Shown here: piece by piece, positions 23,098 to 36,600 of the stretch
Position numbering within the stretch: the first letter of the stretch is position 1
How the letters are laid out: each line of letters starts with the position of its first letter
Assembly: GCA_003833135.1 (NCBI GenBank)
Contig: QZLH01000384.1
Span: 1-64,000 of the forward strand
Length of the DNA: 64,000 nucleotides
Source of the DNA: Oehlia diaphana
Lineage: Eukaryota > Glomeromycota > Glomeromycetes > Glomerales > Glomeraceae
Direction of reading: 5' to 3'
The notes under the pieces: model-generated
The model's database searches: none
What the model was told of the DNA's origin: nothing
Seen by the model: only the letters and a program-made list of their open reading frames with translations
Program-made: the position numbers and the translations under genes

Positions 23098-23545
23098 TGA
23101 ATATACCATCAAAACCTCAGATCAAGAAACAAAACTCGAACACCGATTTATATGACTAACCCAAATAAGATGGAATGTCTTTATCAGATATGCTGTTAAA
23201 CATGGTATCGATCCTAAGAAATTTTTGATCGTTACTGAGGTTAAGAAAAAAGACTAACCTTCCATGGTGAGGTTTTTCATGGTACAATGATAGAGAAAAA
23301 GGAAGATCCTAGAAATTATTATACATTTCTAGCAGATTGTAATGGTGAAAAATTATTATGTCATGGTCTAAAAAAGCCATTTAAGCATTGCATGGCTTGA
23401 TGATCTTATAAAAGAATGGAAAAAAACTATACCCAGTTTATACAATTTTTTGATGTACCATTGACATAATGAATCGAGCATTTGGAATGCGGAAAATTGT
23501 TTCCAAAAGAATAAGGAGTGGCAAGTGCAAAAAAGGTACCGCAGT
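23098..23545 (+). pseudogene. Coding relic of an unrecognised protein
   Basis: Broken but protein-like pieces: QIRWNVFIRYAVKHGIDPKK followed by FLIVTEVKKKD up to a stop, then in another frame GEVFHGTMIEKKEDPRNYYT, FLADCNGEKLLCHGLKKP and two stops. The pieces keep order and spacing, as expected for one decayed exon. I do not recognise the family. Confidence 0.4.
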
Positions 23546-24042
23546 AAGTTTATTTTTAGCGTAATATATTAATAAACCGTCAAGAAAAATATTTTTTTGT
23601 TGTTTCGTAATAATAAAAACTTTTTTTTAAGAAAATTACATATCATTTGGTTACGCACTTAATGACTCTAGCATCGCCACTGAAAAGTGGTAGCCAGATT
23701 TATTTGCTGGATACACATGCTGGTTTGTGATTCCGAATAGTAGCAACCAATTACAAATATTTTCTTTCACTATAACTTTTTTATAAATTCATATTTAAAT
23801 GAAGAGTCAAGTATTAAAGTAAATTTAGTATACTGTATATCAAAATCGTTGATATGCATTAATTTAAATAAGAAAATTAATTATAAATATTAAATAATTA
23901 CATTCTTAGTGCTGAGGAGCCATTATTTCACTTTCACTTTCAAATTAAATTATTATCAAGCAATTATTTGATTTTCATTTCAGCCGTTGTCGGACCGATT
24001 CTCGATATCCATTTTCCCGACAACAATGATTTCCTGACAAGT
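23546..24042. other. AT-rich intergenic
   Basis: No gene supported. Near 23984-24025 the words TTGTCGG and CCGACAA face each other. Confidence 0.3.
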
Positions 24043-24098
24043 CGATCTGCAGAATGCATTGGCGGTTTTTATATATATAACATGCATTCTGCAGATCG
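24043..24098. repeat. Perfect 17-bp hairpin
   Basis: CGATCTGCAGAATGCAT (24043-24059) is the exact reverse complement of 24082-24098, with a 22-base AT-rich loop. It may be the core of a small element or a cruciform. Confidence 0.7.
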
Positions 24099-24658
24099 GC
24101 GGATAACCTCTACCTTATCTCTACCTTATAGATAGAAATACTTTTATATTTGATGTGTAATGATTTGTGGAACACCATCTTTGCTTTTGAACGAATCAAA
24201 GAATTTCGATTTATTAAAATTATCTTTCTCTTTCTTTCTTTTTTTAATTTTATCGATTTTTCTTTGTTTATATTATTTATAAATTCAATTTTTTTATCTT
24301 TTTTAACTTTTAATTTTGCAATTAGTATTTAATTTTATATTAAATATAAAATTTTACAATTTATGAGCCTAGGAATTTTATTATTCATTTAATTATTTTA
24401 TTTTTTTCATGTCAATGTATTGCATAATATATATGCAATATACTTAATTAATATGTTAAATAATTTTTAAATAAGGAATTCTATGTCTCTAAGTATGCCC
24501 GTATCTAATAATAAAGATATATAAATATGTATAATACATTCGTTTTTTAATATATTCGTTTAGTCCAATATCTTTGTTTAGTCCTATGTATAAAATAGCA
24601 AATGTCAGATCATGCATGAAACTCGCTAAGACTAATGAAGCATCATACTTACAAAATT
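24099..24658. other. AT-rich intergenic
   Basis: Only low-complexity frames are open. This is the 3' flank of the minus-strand tail protein. Confidence 0.35.
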
Positions 24659-24862
24659 TTAATGATAACTTGTCTGTTGTGTAACGAAAGAACTTCCATA
24701 AAATAGTTGGTACGTAAAAGGATCTTTTGCATCTTGTAAAGGCAATTGATCAATGCGATTTATCGTGTCTATGTTATTCTTGATGCGGTCTTTCCGCTCT
24801 TTCGCACGTGTGTATTTTCGTTGTTGTCGTCGTTTTCTTATTTTGTAATTATTCGGTGACAT
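24659..24862 (-). CDS. Small basic FFNGSSF-tail protein
   Basis: I start at ATG 24862 (MSPNNYKIRKRRQQRKYTRA), 67 residues; the longer frame to 24916 would only add a hydrophobic lead (MNFCLFSNFSFNCLLLQ), which could be read as a weak signal sequence. The first half is strongly basic. The second half carries the family signature in a diverged form: DTINRIDQLPLQ, then KDPFTYQLFYGSSF. Unlike most members it does not end there but has an eight-residue tail, VTQQTSYH. No F-box-like part and no splice acceptor before the start. An ATTATAAATA motif lies about 85 bases upstream. Small, but the signature match makes it credible. Confidence 0.65.
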   Translation of the reverse strand: MSPNNYKIRKRRQQRKYTRAKERKDRIKNNIDTINRIDQLPLQDAKDPFTYQLFYGSSFVTQQTSYH

Positions 24863-26899
24863 TTTTTGTAAAAGTAAACAGTTAAAACTAAAGTTTGAAA
24901 AAAGGCAAAAGTTCAATAATAGGAACTTCTCATCTGTATTTATAATTTAGATGTGGTTTATTTAGATTACGGTTTATACATTCAAAATGAGACCGCATAT
25001 AATGATGTAACACATGTTGATCTGGCAAAACCATTCATAATGCACACAAAATGTATACGTGATAAATAAGGAAATGAAAAAGTAAATCATTATTGATGAA
25101 ATAAAATATTATTTCATTATCCATTAAACAAATGAATCTGTAATTTATTAAATATTTTTTAACCTAGCATCATATTACTGATTACAAATAAACCTCTGAA
25201 ACAGTTACACAAAGACTTTCATCAGTTTATTAATACAGACGTCATTATACAATACTTCATAAGATTTTCAATAATTTAATATACGATCATTTCTTTCACG
25301 AAAGTTCTTTTATGTACTCATTTTCTCCATTAAAACCTCGGACTTTAGCACTCATTTCGAAAGTTATATATAAATAATAAAATTTGATTACTTTCGGTTG
25401 TTAGCCATCTTTGTCTAGATCAAGGATCTTGCCGGCTTTAAATGAATATTTCTTGAGCATTCACTATTATAAATTCTTATCAAAATTAAATAATCTAAAT
25501 AACATTTTTATGTTTGGCTTATGTTTGATTTTACGATAATTATTGATAATAGGATCTGGTCGGTCTAGTATATTTTCATTAACTGTTGATGAAGAGAATA
25601 TGTGGATGAAAGGATATAATGAAAACAAAGTGTGTGCGCTAATTTGGTGGTAAGTGATATCAAATAATTGAATCTTCATGCGAGTACATATTTGCGTATT
25701 CTATCAACAATCTAAATCTTTTCATAATACAGTAAATAAATGGTTTATTGCTGGATCGATTAACATAAAATATTTATTGTAGTTATCCAATGATTAAAAG
25801 AAGTTTTGTTACCATTATCTGCTCCTTCATTATTACCTTTATTTTATAATTGGTGCTAGTGTTGTCATTGACTGTCGTTGGTCTGATGATCTTAATTAGT
25901 ACCTGAACCTTACGGCCATCTGCTAGTGCTTCTAATCTTTTGCTATTATCTTCTCCATTATTTTTAAGTTCTCAATTATCATATTATTTTTAGATCTCTG
26001 ATTTATCAGAAAAACTTGAAAATTTTAAAAATAGGAAAGAAAAGGCGTTCCATCATCACGCACCATCATCCACAGATCCTCCATTATCATGTTTATCCTA
26101 CGGAAAAAATAATCATCTATAATACATGTAATAAATTGTAATAATTTATTCATTTATATATCATAATATTAAATTACGTAACTTTATAAATAATAATAAT
26201 AATTGATAGATTCTGAATCAGCCATTTATTTGTCTTCTTGATTCAAAAAAACGATCAATAGTAAGACTTCAGTTACACAATCTGCTTCAAAATTTTGCTT
26301 ATAAAAACAAGCATGGGAAATTATAAATAATTCGTAAAGGTGAATTTTAAAATTAAAATTTAGTTAATAATCAAAATAAACAATTCAAGCATATTTAATT
26401 CAGGACGATAATCATTAGTATGAAAAACAAGCAAATATTTAATCAATTGCACCCAAAGTTCCATTGCATTTTTACAGCAGCAGGTGTGGAGCAATAATAA
26501 TATTATTATTTCATGTATATTTGAATATCAAAATTCAAGCAAAAATAGGTCAGAAAATAAATAAATTTTATTATTTGGTATCAGCTAAGACGAACGTGTG
26601 ATGATTTACATTTATAAGCAATAGATATATATACAGTATATAATATATATTACTAAAAAGGGATGTTAGTACACCACTATGACTAAGCGAAATAAGAAGA
26701 AACAATTATTTCTTGATTGGATATGTGAATAATAAATAATTGAAATTTTATTAGGATTGATTTGTTTATCGTATATTATTAAAAACGTAAAATATCAAAC
26801 TTATTCTGAATAGTGCAAATACAATATGCCATTTTACCAAATAATATTCGTTCAATTGATAAACATATATCTAACAAGTTTTATCCATTACTATGGTCC
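24863..26899. other. AT-rich intergenic
   Basis: No gene supported. A 70-codon frame at 25467..25679 (-) contains RPDPIINNYRKIKHKPN but has no partner exon or recognisable domain. Confidence 0.35.
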
Positions 26900-27262
26900 T
26901 CAGTCTTCTGGACCGTCTGGACCTCCTGGGCCGCCTGGTCCTGGACCGTCACCTCCTGGACCACTATCATCATTTGGTCCATCTGGTCCATCTGGTCCAT
27001 CTGTCTCGTCTGTCCCTGGACCTCCTGGTCCACCGTTTGTACCGTCGTCTGTGGGTGTTGTAGGCGTAGCAGAATCCGTGGGCGTGGGCGTGGGTGTGGA
27101 TGTGATGGTAGAATTGTCAGCAGGGGGAGGAGTTTGTCTTTTTTGGAGACCAGTATCGATTCGTCTCGTTAGTGGTGATGCGAAATTAACGGTAATAAGT
27201 AATGCAGCAAGTACTACAATGAGTACAAGTGCGTGCTTGTGTTTAAATTTAATACTAAGCAT
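26900..27262 (-). CDS. Secreted Pro/Gly/Asp-rich protein
   Basis: 120 residues from ATG 27262. The N-terminus has a basic start (MLSIKFKHKHA) and a hydrophobic core (LVLIVVLAALLITV): a signal peptide with likely cleavage after NFA. Two dibasic sites follow (TRR, then LQKR before QTPPP), as in precursors cut by Kex2. The rest is low complexity: a Thr/Pro stretch (STPTPTPTDS) suited to O-mannosylation, then GGPGGPG and DGPDGPDGP repeats, ending GGPDGPED. There are no cysteines. It may be a cell-wall or matrix protein, or an apoplastic effector; the sequence does not decide. The GC-rich repeats stand out from the surroundings, and two other frames stay open opposite them, a side effect of the repeat. 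A two-fold tandem repeat lies upstream. Confidence 0.78.
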   Translation of the reverse strand: MLSIKFKHKHALVLIVVLAALLITVNFASPLTRRIDTGLQKRQTPPPADNSTITSTPTPTPTDSATPTTPTDDGTNGGPGGPGTDETDGPDGPDGPNDDSGPGGDGPGPGGPGGPDGPED

Positions 27263-27369
27263 GTCGAATATTGTGAATTAATTTTAATCTTAAAATCTCT
27301 TAGATACTGATTTCATAAAAAATATGGGTGTATTTATACATTTTTTCTTTCAGCAAGTTGAATAAATAA

Positions 27370-27830
27370 TTGAAATATAAAATTCGAAAAATCTCCTGTT
27401 TGTCGTAAAATTTAGAAATGAGGCAATGAAGATAAGCCTCATTACTAAATTTACAAAGAAACTAAACAATTTTATAATATTTCTAGCAATTTTGTAAATA
27501 ATAAAGAAATAAATTTTAAGGAAATTTCATTGATAAAAAGGCTTTGGTTAACTGGATACAAGAAGAAATTGCCGTTCATTTATAAACAAAAATGTATTAG
27601 ACCATAAAAAAATTTTTTTTCAAAGTTTGATATATCAAATTACAAATTTAAAAATGAGGCGATGCAATGTTTTATTATAAGCCTCATTATTAAATTTTAA
27701 ACCGGTGTCATTATAAAAAAACAAGTTTTAAAAAATCTTTTCCATTAAAAGAAATTTCAAATAAAAAAATGGGCTTGGATTGACGAATATTATAAGAAAA
27801 GAAAAATATATATCATTGATATGCATGTAT
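27370..27830. repeat. Tandem 240-bp duplication with palindromes
   Basis: Two diverged copies, about 27370-27605 and 27610-27830, each contain an inverted repeat with AATGAGGC and GCCTCATT arms (27407-27455, 27640-27700), then GAAATTTCA and GGCTT(T/G)G words at matching places. They lie 110-570 bases upstream of the secreted-protein gene, so they could be promoter elements or old mobile elements. Confidence 0.55.
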
Positions 27831-30800
27831 TAGTTTAACTTTAAACTTTTATGTGTTTGGATGAAGTCTTGGCGTCTAACTTAAACTTAATTATGCAAGA
27901 TTGTTTTATTTGTTAACAAATAAGTTCAAATAATTAACATAAATGGTAAAAATCGGCGATCCAAAAATAGGATCTGATAGGCCTGCCAAGACTTTAAGCC
28001 CAAAGATTGTTCAATATATCCAAGATAGGGTCGATCTATCTAGTGATTGTTAACCGGTAAATATCCGGATAATATCGTATTCCTCCGAAAATAAGCAACA
28101 AGTTTTTATTAAAGTTTGAAAGAAAACTGATAGAATTTTCGATTTTAAAAATTTGAAACCAAATTTATATATGTTATAGTCATTTAAATTATTTCTATAA
28201 AAAATTTATTCCTGATTTGTTATTTCTATAAATGTATCTCATATTTACGGGATTTTATAGCCTCAAAAACATGGAAATTATCCAAGATGGTTAGATTTTT
28301 TGGTTATTTTTTTCCGTAAATATATCACAATTTTCAAATATTTGATTAGTTTTGCAGTAAAATATAATATACCCTGTAAAAAATTTTATCCGTAACTTTT
28401 GCAAAAACTCCGTGAATGAGTTGCAAACTTTCGGGATTGCCTATTTTCAGAAGAATACGTTCAATCTTTCACTTTCATAACAAGTTATATCTTTAAATAC
28501 AGAACCCCGTTCACAAACGAACAATAAAATTGGTTTCGCTAAAACTATAGGTCTCAAGAGTTAGATCTTAGTAATGCCAGGCAGAATTACGTAGTGCCGG
28601 CCCAATGATATTTCGGGACGTGTGCCGCGGGTCCTGTACCAACACGTGATTTTCGTGGGTACTAAAACGGGTCATTAAATCTTGTTTTGCATACTTTACA
28701 AAATATAGCAAAAACTTTTATCGAAATATATATGTATATATATTATCTACTTCTTACCGGATAACGAGATTTATATCAGTACAAACACTGGATCCTGTCC
28801 ATAAATGAACTTGCCAAAATTTCTTTGGAACCTACTGTATGATCTGGTATTATTAACAAATGATACGACTAACCAATAGGATTCAAATTGTTCTGTTTCA
28901 GCATATAATCTCTATTAAAAAATGTGAAAATTAATTTATAGTATTAGCATTAAATATATATTTATTTATTATGTAGTGTATATTTAATATATCTGGTTGA
29001 AGAATTTTTTATAATACAAACTTTTTTTTTTAGGTCGAGTACGTACAGTATATCATACTTTACCGGACAAAAAGTTTGTCATAAAGTATACTAGCTATTT
29101 TCTAATATGAAGCTTTAGCTACGGTGATTAATTATTATTGATAAGGGGTTAGGAAGATCAATAAAGTTTCCCCATCCTCAGATTTGGATCATAAGCCCAG
29201 ATAACTTGTTTTATTTGAAAATTGAGCCTATTTCTAAAGATGACTAGCTGATTAGTAATTTTTTTTTGCTTAAATCACCAAACGAAAAAAAAAAGTTACT
29301 ATTGTTGTATGATTGGACAAAATCAGCATTACATGACCAATTAATTTTTTCTTGCCCGATCGATGATGAGAAAAAACTATTTATTTATTTACCCAAAATT
29401 TTGCTTACAACAATGATAAAATTTTGCTAGTATTTAAAATTTTTTTAAAATACGGCATAAACAAAAAAAGAAATAAACCACCTAAAGTCTTAAACCCTTA
29501 GAACAACATGAAATCATCATCTATACCATTAGCCGACAACAAGTAAGCCGAAACCCAGCAATTGGGAATCTTAAAATCCCATCAGTCGGTATAATATGAT
29601 CATACAAATTAGTTGTAAGCAAATGTCTTATATTTTTTAAAGTAGTCCTTAATTATATACTGTATAGTTCAGCGCATATCTGTGTTATTGATCGATGCAC
29701 AGTTATACATATTGCTCATGATGCGACTGATACGTTGTTGATTTATTGCGTATCATGACTAGAATTAATTAATGGCTTAAATGATATATACGTTGGCATC
29801 CGGTACATGAATTATAAAAAAGGATCTGTTTAAATTACTTAATTCGAGCTTCGGCGACGTTTAATTAAAGTGGCACATTTTGCGCAGTTGATACCGATGA
29901 TGAGTAACACGGGTCACTGTAGCGAATAATTAATAAAAGGTATAGTTGTCATCATGAATTAAGGAATTAATATTTAAGCTTTAAATAGCTAAACTATTAA
30001 AATGACACGTTAAAATAATTAATAAAAATAATAAAACGCAAGTGAACGTTCAAATTATTACGTTATTTATAGTGCAACAGTTTGTTACAATTTAAATATT
30101 TTATAAATGGCAATATGAAACGTTGTGTATCGTGAAATTTGATAACGGTTCCTGGAACGACTAATTTTTTTGTTATTGTTAACCGTGTAAGAAAATTAGA
30201 GTATTATCCCTTGTTTTAAATCCAAATGCAGTAAGGTCATATGGAACATTATTAGTAAATCATGATCACACCGTAAAAGATGGCGGCCATTTGACAATTT
30301 TGACATGACCCCTGAATGACCTTCGAATTAATTCAGGCTAAATTTATGATGCTGTAAATTTATATTATCACATGATATAATTTTTATTCTCGAATATCAG
30401 ATATCGAAATTGCATAAATAATTTTGCCCAGAATTATGATGTAGTTTACAAATGACTATACATAAATAGTGCATAGAATATCTGTAGAATATTTATGACA
30501 AGACATACTTTCAAAGATAGATCATTTGTAAATGACCAAATGACACGTGACCAAACAATCAGGTCAACCCATCACTGCGTTAAGGTACTGTAATAAGCAG
30601 TAAAAATCATTTAAAAATCCTTGTTTTACTAAATAAAATCTTTTTTTTTTTTTGAAGATAACTTTGATTAAGAGTGTCATTGCATAAGTATTTAGCATTA
30701 GGAAAAGAAAAGTGCAAGGGCGGAAGGAAGGAAATAATTCAAAGAATTTGTGTATGACCGTACTAGAGATAGTCCTATTTTCGCTCTGGATAATCATTTT

Positions 30801-33380
30801 ATTATATTCGTTCTGCTTCTAATACTAAAATCCTTTATGGTACTTTACATTGGCCTAAAAAGTTACTCGTATACTTCGTTAAACATATAATTTAGACCAG
30901 AATTATAAATTTTGGACAAAATCATTGCAAATCACATAACATGTATATTGCTTTTGCCGAAATTGTGGGTCATGTTTTTTGTCCCCTATGGTATTTTAAA
31001 CAAAGAATTGGCTTGGAGCGGCCTAACGAGCGAGAATTTGAGAGTATAATTATTGTAGCGCATATTACAAAAATATAATTTCGACTATTAACTAAAATTG
31101 TTTATGAAAGAAAAGGAAATTTTATAACTCAAAATACTTGATAGAAGTTGGATTTAACACTATATACAATAATATTTTTTTAAAGAAATCCTGAATTCCT
31201 GATGCCTCATTTCGAACACATTAAGAAAATTCTCATTCAAGACTTTTCATTCATTATACATAATTTCAGTCATCTAAAAAGCTTCCTATAAAAATTATTT
31301 ATTAAAATCAATCATATAAAATATAACAACAGAATTAACATTTAATTTTTTATTGTTAAGATAATACATACAGTATATACATATGGTGTAACACGGAAAA
31401 AATATTAATGGGATGATATTAAAAAGTAATAAATACTTATAAAACAAATGTATAATTTATTTATCGTATTACGACGTGCATATTACAACAATATTTATAT
31501 AAGAATCTTTGACGTCAAAATAAAGGGGACGAGCGTTAATTTGTAGCTTTTATCACAAAGTATTAACAACGAAATATTTTTCATTGTTACCCATTCCCTA
31601 TAAAAAATTTTCTAGATAAATGATCATTTTTATTCCCCAAAAAAAACTGTCACGTGAACAATTTTCCAAGGAATTCTAAGTTTCGACTATTTCATCTAGC
31701 TCGGTTATTATGTCATATAGAAAAGTATTACAAAAAAAAAAAACCTGTTTAAACCTGTAGATCGAAATTAATTAATGATTTTCAATTTGCAGATTTTTCG
31801 GATGTTGCGAGCAACTCCTCGTGAAAAATGTTTTAATATAAGCATTATTAATAGACTTTGTTAAAAATTTCTTCTGTAACCACACGAAATAACTTTTATA
31901 ATGATTTTCATTGGAATTAGTATCATCCATCATTAATTATTGGCGCAGCACATTTGTATTCTATATTATACGATTCTTTTCTTTTGGGAAATAAATTTTC
32001 TTTACGCCTTAAAATAGGCCATTTTCAATTTAATTTCTCATTTACAATATATTTGTGTAAAGTAGTACAAGTTATACCGAATACTATATACTGATCATTA
32101 TTTCAAAAGAAATTTATTGCACATATTATGCATGATAAAATATCACACGATTTATTATGTCGTGGATTTATTTAATTCATTAATTATTGTCTTTTCTGGA
32201 AAATACAATTATTAACTTGTTCACTTTAAAAAATAATTTCGAAATAATTTGAAATTTCCATTTCATTATAATAAATGATGCAAACACTATGACATTACTA
32301 ATAAGGATTATAATGAAAAGAACAATCTAAATGATTGTAGACAATTTTTATTTGTTTATTTTTATATTTGTATAAACAATCGTTTCACAATAATTATTAT
32401 CCACGTATCGTGCGATCGGATCAGTACGAATGATTTATGAATGGATAACGAAAGCAACTAATAAAAAATATAATGTCCGATTCAAAAACAAATAAGCCCA
32501 AATTTATCGAATTATTAGTAAAAAAACCATATAAAGGATGTTATTGAACGTGGCTTATTTCATAGTTTATCTATATATAGCATTAAGTTTAAGCAAAAAT
32601 TTTGAGGACTTTTACTAATTTTAGGGTTGCACATGTAAAATGATGTATGATGATATGAATTGTGCATCGTTGCATATTGTAACATGCAATTTATAATTTC
32701 CATAAACATTATTGTTAATCGAATTTTTAGATTTAGTAAAAATTTTATTAAAATACAGATAATTGATAACTTACACTTCAATAATTACTCACATTCATAA
32801 AAATTAAAAAGAGAAGAGGAAAAACCGATTACTGGCATTTACCTGATATTATCAATAATTGTAACTTGTAAAAAAATATTCTGTTTATTTACGCTTTATC
32901 ATTTGTAACAAGAAATTGATAAAATAAGAATTTTTTTATTGTCCTATCATAGTAATTTTTGTACCGATAATATAATAATTTACAATTGGTAACTTGTGAA
33001 ACTATTATTATTGAAAGATAACATTAATTTTTTTCGGCTAAATAATTAAAGACAGGATTTATTGTTTACTCTCACGGGAGATTTAATTTTTATGTAAACA
33101 TAAAACCAATCTAGTAAAATTCATTCACCAAGTCTGTAAATGTATCCAGTGAACTTATTATATTTTTTATCAATGCGTGGTTTTTAAAAAACTTATAAAA
33201 TGTGCCTAAATTTTTAAACGATTAAATCTTAAAAATAAACTTAGTTGTTATTTTGCTATCCTAAATAATACTATTTTCCAATATCTACATAGCATATAAA
33301 TAATATATTAAAGATATAATTTTTATCAATAACTTCATCAAAAAACTATATAATTATTCAGTATACAAAATTAATAATAT
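27831..33380. other. Long AT-rich gene-poor stretch
   Basis: No gene, RNA or intact element supported in 5.5 kb. Small items: a CCCTGTAAAAAATTTTATCC element end near 28373, like that of 16847; a hairpin AGTATATCATACTTTA/TAAAGTATACT near 29050-29092; a CCCTATAAAAAATTTTCTAG end near 31598. The frames at 30564..30797 and 32560..32781 (-) show nothing recognisable. Confidence 0.4.
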
Positions 33381-33683
33381 ATGTTTAATATGCCCTCAAA
33401 TGGACCTTTAACCAATATAATTTTTACTATTAACAATACTAATAATACAAATAATGACGGAACGTTTGGGACACGAAATTTAAGAAATGTTTATCGAGGT
33501 CGAAATCGATTTACAAGACAACGAGGCATGAATAGAATATACAGAAGGCGTGTTTGGCGTGTTCGGCCTAATGTATCCAACAATAATGTAAGAACATTAA
33601 ATCGAATCATAAACCTGCCTCGACAACAAATTACGAATGATTCATTGATAGATCAATTTTTTAATGGCTCTCCTTTCATTTAA
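33381..33683 (+). CDS. Stand-alone Arg-rich FFNGSSF-tail protein
   Basis: 100 residues, one exon. It corresponds to exon 2 of the two-exon members: GPLTNIIFTINN matches their PLTILPLLINN, then an Arg-rich stretch (RNVYRGRNRFTRQRGMNRIY, RRRVWRVRP), then TLNRIINLPRQQ and NDSLIDQFFNGSPFI at the C-terminus. In the two-exon genes the homologous ACCTTTAACC directly follows an AG acceptor; here it follows AATGG, so there is no acceptor, and an ATG twelve codons earlier starts the frame. No exon-1 sequence is found upstream. The Arg-rich part could bind nucleic acid or act as a nuclear signal (inference). Confidence 0.75.
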   Translation: MFNMPSNGPLTNIIFTINNTNNTNNDGTFGTRNLRNVYRGRNRFTRQRGMNRIYRRRVWRVRPNVSNNNVRTLNRIINLPRQQITNDSLIDQFFNGSPFI

Positions 33684-36600
33684 AAAAATTCTTCTGATAT
33701 GAAACGATAAAACATTAGAAAATATATAATATTATAAAAGTATTTTAATTTATTTTTATACGACACTGTGTTCATTGAACCAGTTTTTTGTGACATTAGT
33801 AGTTCCTTTTAACTTGCACAGAAACATGAAAGATTTAATACTTTATTGATATTGTACGGTGTGTTAACGCACGAAGTGATGACAATGACGTAAATACCGC
33901 AGTACAATAAATAAATGTCTACTGCTAATGCAGATCATGCTTATAAACTTTTCTCCTTTTTTTTTTTATTACTAAAATTAATTTCAACATTACCACCTTA
34001 TAATATTAATTAATTTTAACATTACCACCTTATAATTATTATGAATACTAGTAATTTAGTTAATTTAATTTTATATATATATAATAATAAATATTATACG
34101 AAAATAAACTATTAATATCAACATTATACAATGATTAACTATATTGATCAGTATAATTAATTACATGCAGATATAATTACCCATTGTCCATTAATTTCAT
34201 TTTATCCAAGTTTGTATATTTGTTTCTAAAAGTAATGGTGAATAATGTTTAGAAATATTTTATAATACGGAAATATTATGGTCACGTGTTATTAGATAAC
34301 CCAAGTAGTTGTTTTTTCATTAATTTCACACCATGTGTCTCGTATTATATATGAAACTTTTACGGTTAATAATTTGGCAATCATTCCTTGTACATGATAA
34401 AGTCGTAAATGAATAAAATTATATTCGCTTTGATGTAGATTCGACTTCAACGACAGACCATTGCAATCTTTAGATACTAGAGTGCTCTCGGGTTAATTTA
34501 TTATTTGAATACTTTTTTGTTCTATCACGTTATAGCCTAACCTTAATAATAAGATTTTTAGCCCTATCACAAATATGTTTAGCCCAATATTAAATTGGAA
34601 GGTTATAAACCATCCAATCAGACGTTTCTTGTATTACGCTGCTACGTATTAATGAATATCCACAAACAAATAAATAAAACGTGGCTTGATTTCATAGTTT
34701 AACATCCTCCCCCCTTTTTTTTGAATGCACACATGTCTGAATATATGTAAAAGCACCTCCTTCTTTTAAAATTTAGTAGTACCAAAATTTTTGCGATTTT
34801 ACCGGAAAATTTCCTAAACTTTTAATATGTTTAATCGTCATGTCTGTTTGGCCAGAAAGGACGTCAATTTGGAATGGCCTTATTCTTTTTCCATCAGTAT
34901 AATAATTATATTTTATCTTGCATTTTAATTATCTATGTTAAATATTGTGTTAGAATTCTATTAGTAATGATATAATTTGTATAAATTTCTTCCTCTCAAT
35001 TTGGTATTCCTAGAATACTAATCCCTCCCTAATTTCAAAAATTGGGACAATAAATAATAATTGAAAAAAAGACTTTTTTTTTCTTACTATACCCCGTATA
35101 TTCTAAATTATTGTTAAACAATTTTTGGCTGAACGTACAACCTAAGCGTGACCACAGATTTCCAAACTAGAGTTTTGGGATGTTACATAAAGTGGAGAAA
35201 GGTATTTTTTAAGTTTAAGACGCAATAAAAAATTTTTTAACCTTTACAAACGACCTAAAAGGAAATTATTATTATTATTTATAGGTAAATAAAAATGCAA
35301 ATTAAAGCCCACTTAATTTAGCCCAGGTATAAATATTTGTAATCGCTTGATCGTTTATCGGAGTTATTCCTGTGTATTAATATCGAAATAAATAATTATT
35401 TAATGAAAATTGCTCTAATTAAAGCTTCAGTTTCGAGGCGAAGACTGGAAATTCCTTTTTTATTAATTCAATTAGAATCTTGGTGCACACTGATAACAGA
35501 TAGAATTACTGCGTCATGAAACTTTTTTTCCATTCAGCAATTAACCACGGAATTTCACTATGTTAAAAAATATTTATTGCATGATAATGCACGAAATAAA
35601 ATAACTCCTTAATTTTTGTAGCAAAAGATATGTGATACAGAGAGAAAATTTCTTTCAATTATCAATTTCAAAGATACAATAGCAAATTTAACTTCAATTG
35701 TATCAAATTATCAAAACACTGAAAAGCCCATTTCAATATGTATTAAAAAGGACTTTTTTTTTTTAAGAATGGCTTGAAATAGTAATAGAATTATGTGATA
35801 TTATTCATTACATTTTAACGTATAATAAATAAACATAAATAATAAATTGAGCCTAGAAATGATTTTCAACCACTCCTAATTTACAATAGTTTATTTGTTT
35901 ATTCCTTAATTATTGCCACGTAAATAAACAAATAAATATAACATGAGATAAGGCATGGTGCGTATAGGAAAAATTAACCTACATGCGTCTAAGACATCTG
36001 AGATTCCATAATTTTTAAAATTTCTCTATTTATAGACAGTTTTATTTATTTATTCTATTCGTCAATTAGTCAATTAGTGAATTATTGAATGATGAATGAT
36101 GGCGCAAAAGTATCGGAGATTCTAATCACAAATTCCGTTACATAATGCAATAATCTTCTTTATAAATTTACTAAATTTATTAACATTAGTTACTTATTTA
36201 TAACAAACAGCAACAACGAATGGTCGGATTTAAAGTGCGCCCAAGATTTTTTTTTTTTTTAAAGTTCAACTATAAAGTTCTTTCATATAGAAAATTTATT
36301 TTATTATTTACGCGTTGTAAGATTTCACTTTTCATAAATTATTCAATTAATATATATATAAATTAATGTTTAAGCAAAAACTATTTAAGTTAGTCGCCGA
36401 TCATGGCGCTTATTTATTTGCATTAATTTTTTTTCATTCTGATTTTTTATTGTTCTCTATTATTAATAATAATTCATATATACAAAATAATAAATAAAGT
36501 TTAAAAATTTCTAAATTTTTTGGTTATATCCCGATTTTGAGTCTCAAAGGAAAAAAATCAACGATTCAAAATATTTCTGATATATAATACTAATTAAAAG

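Noticed and set aside
26813..27281. Two plus-strand ORFs rich in Trp/Ser or Pro/Gly
   Set aside because: Opposite-strand shadows of the GC-rich repeat in the secreted-protein gene, which alone has a signal peptide.
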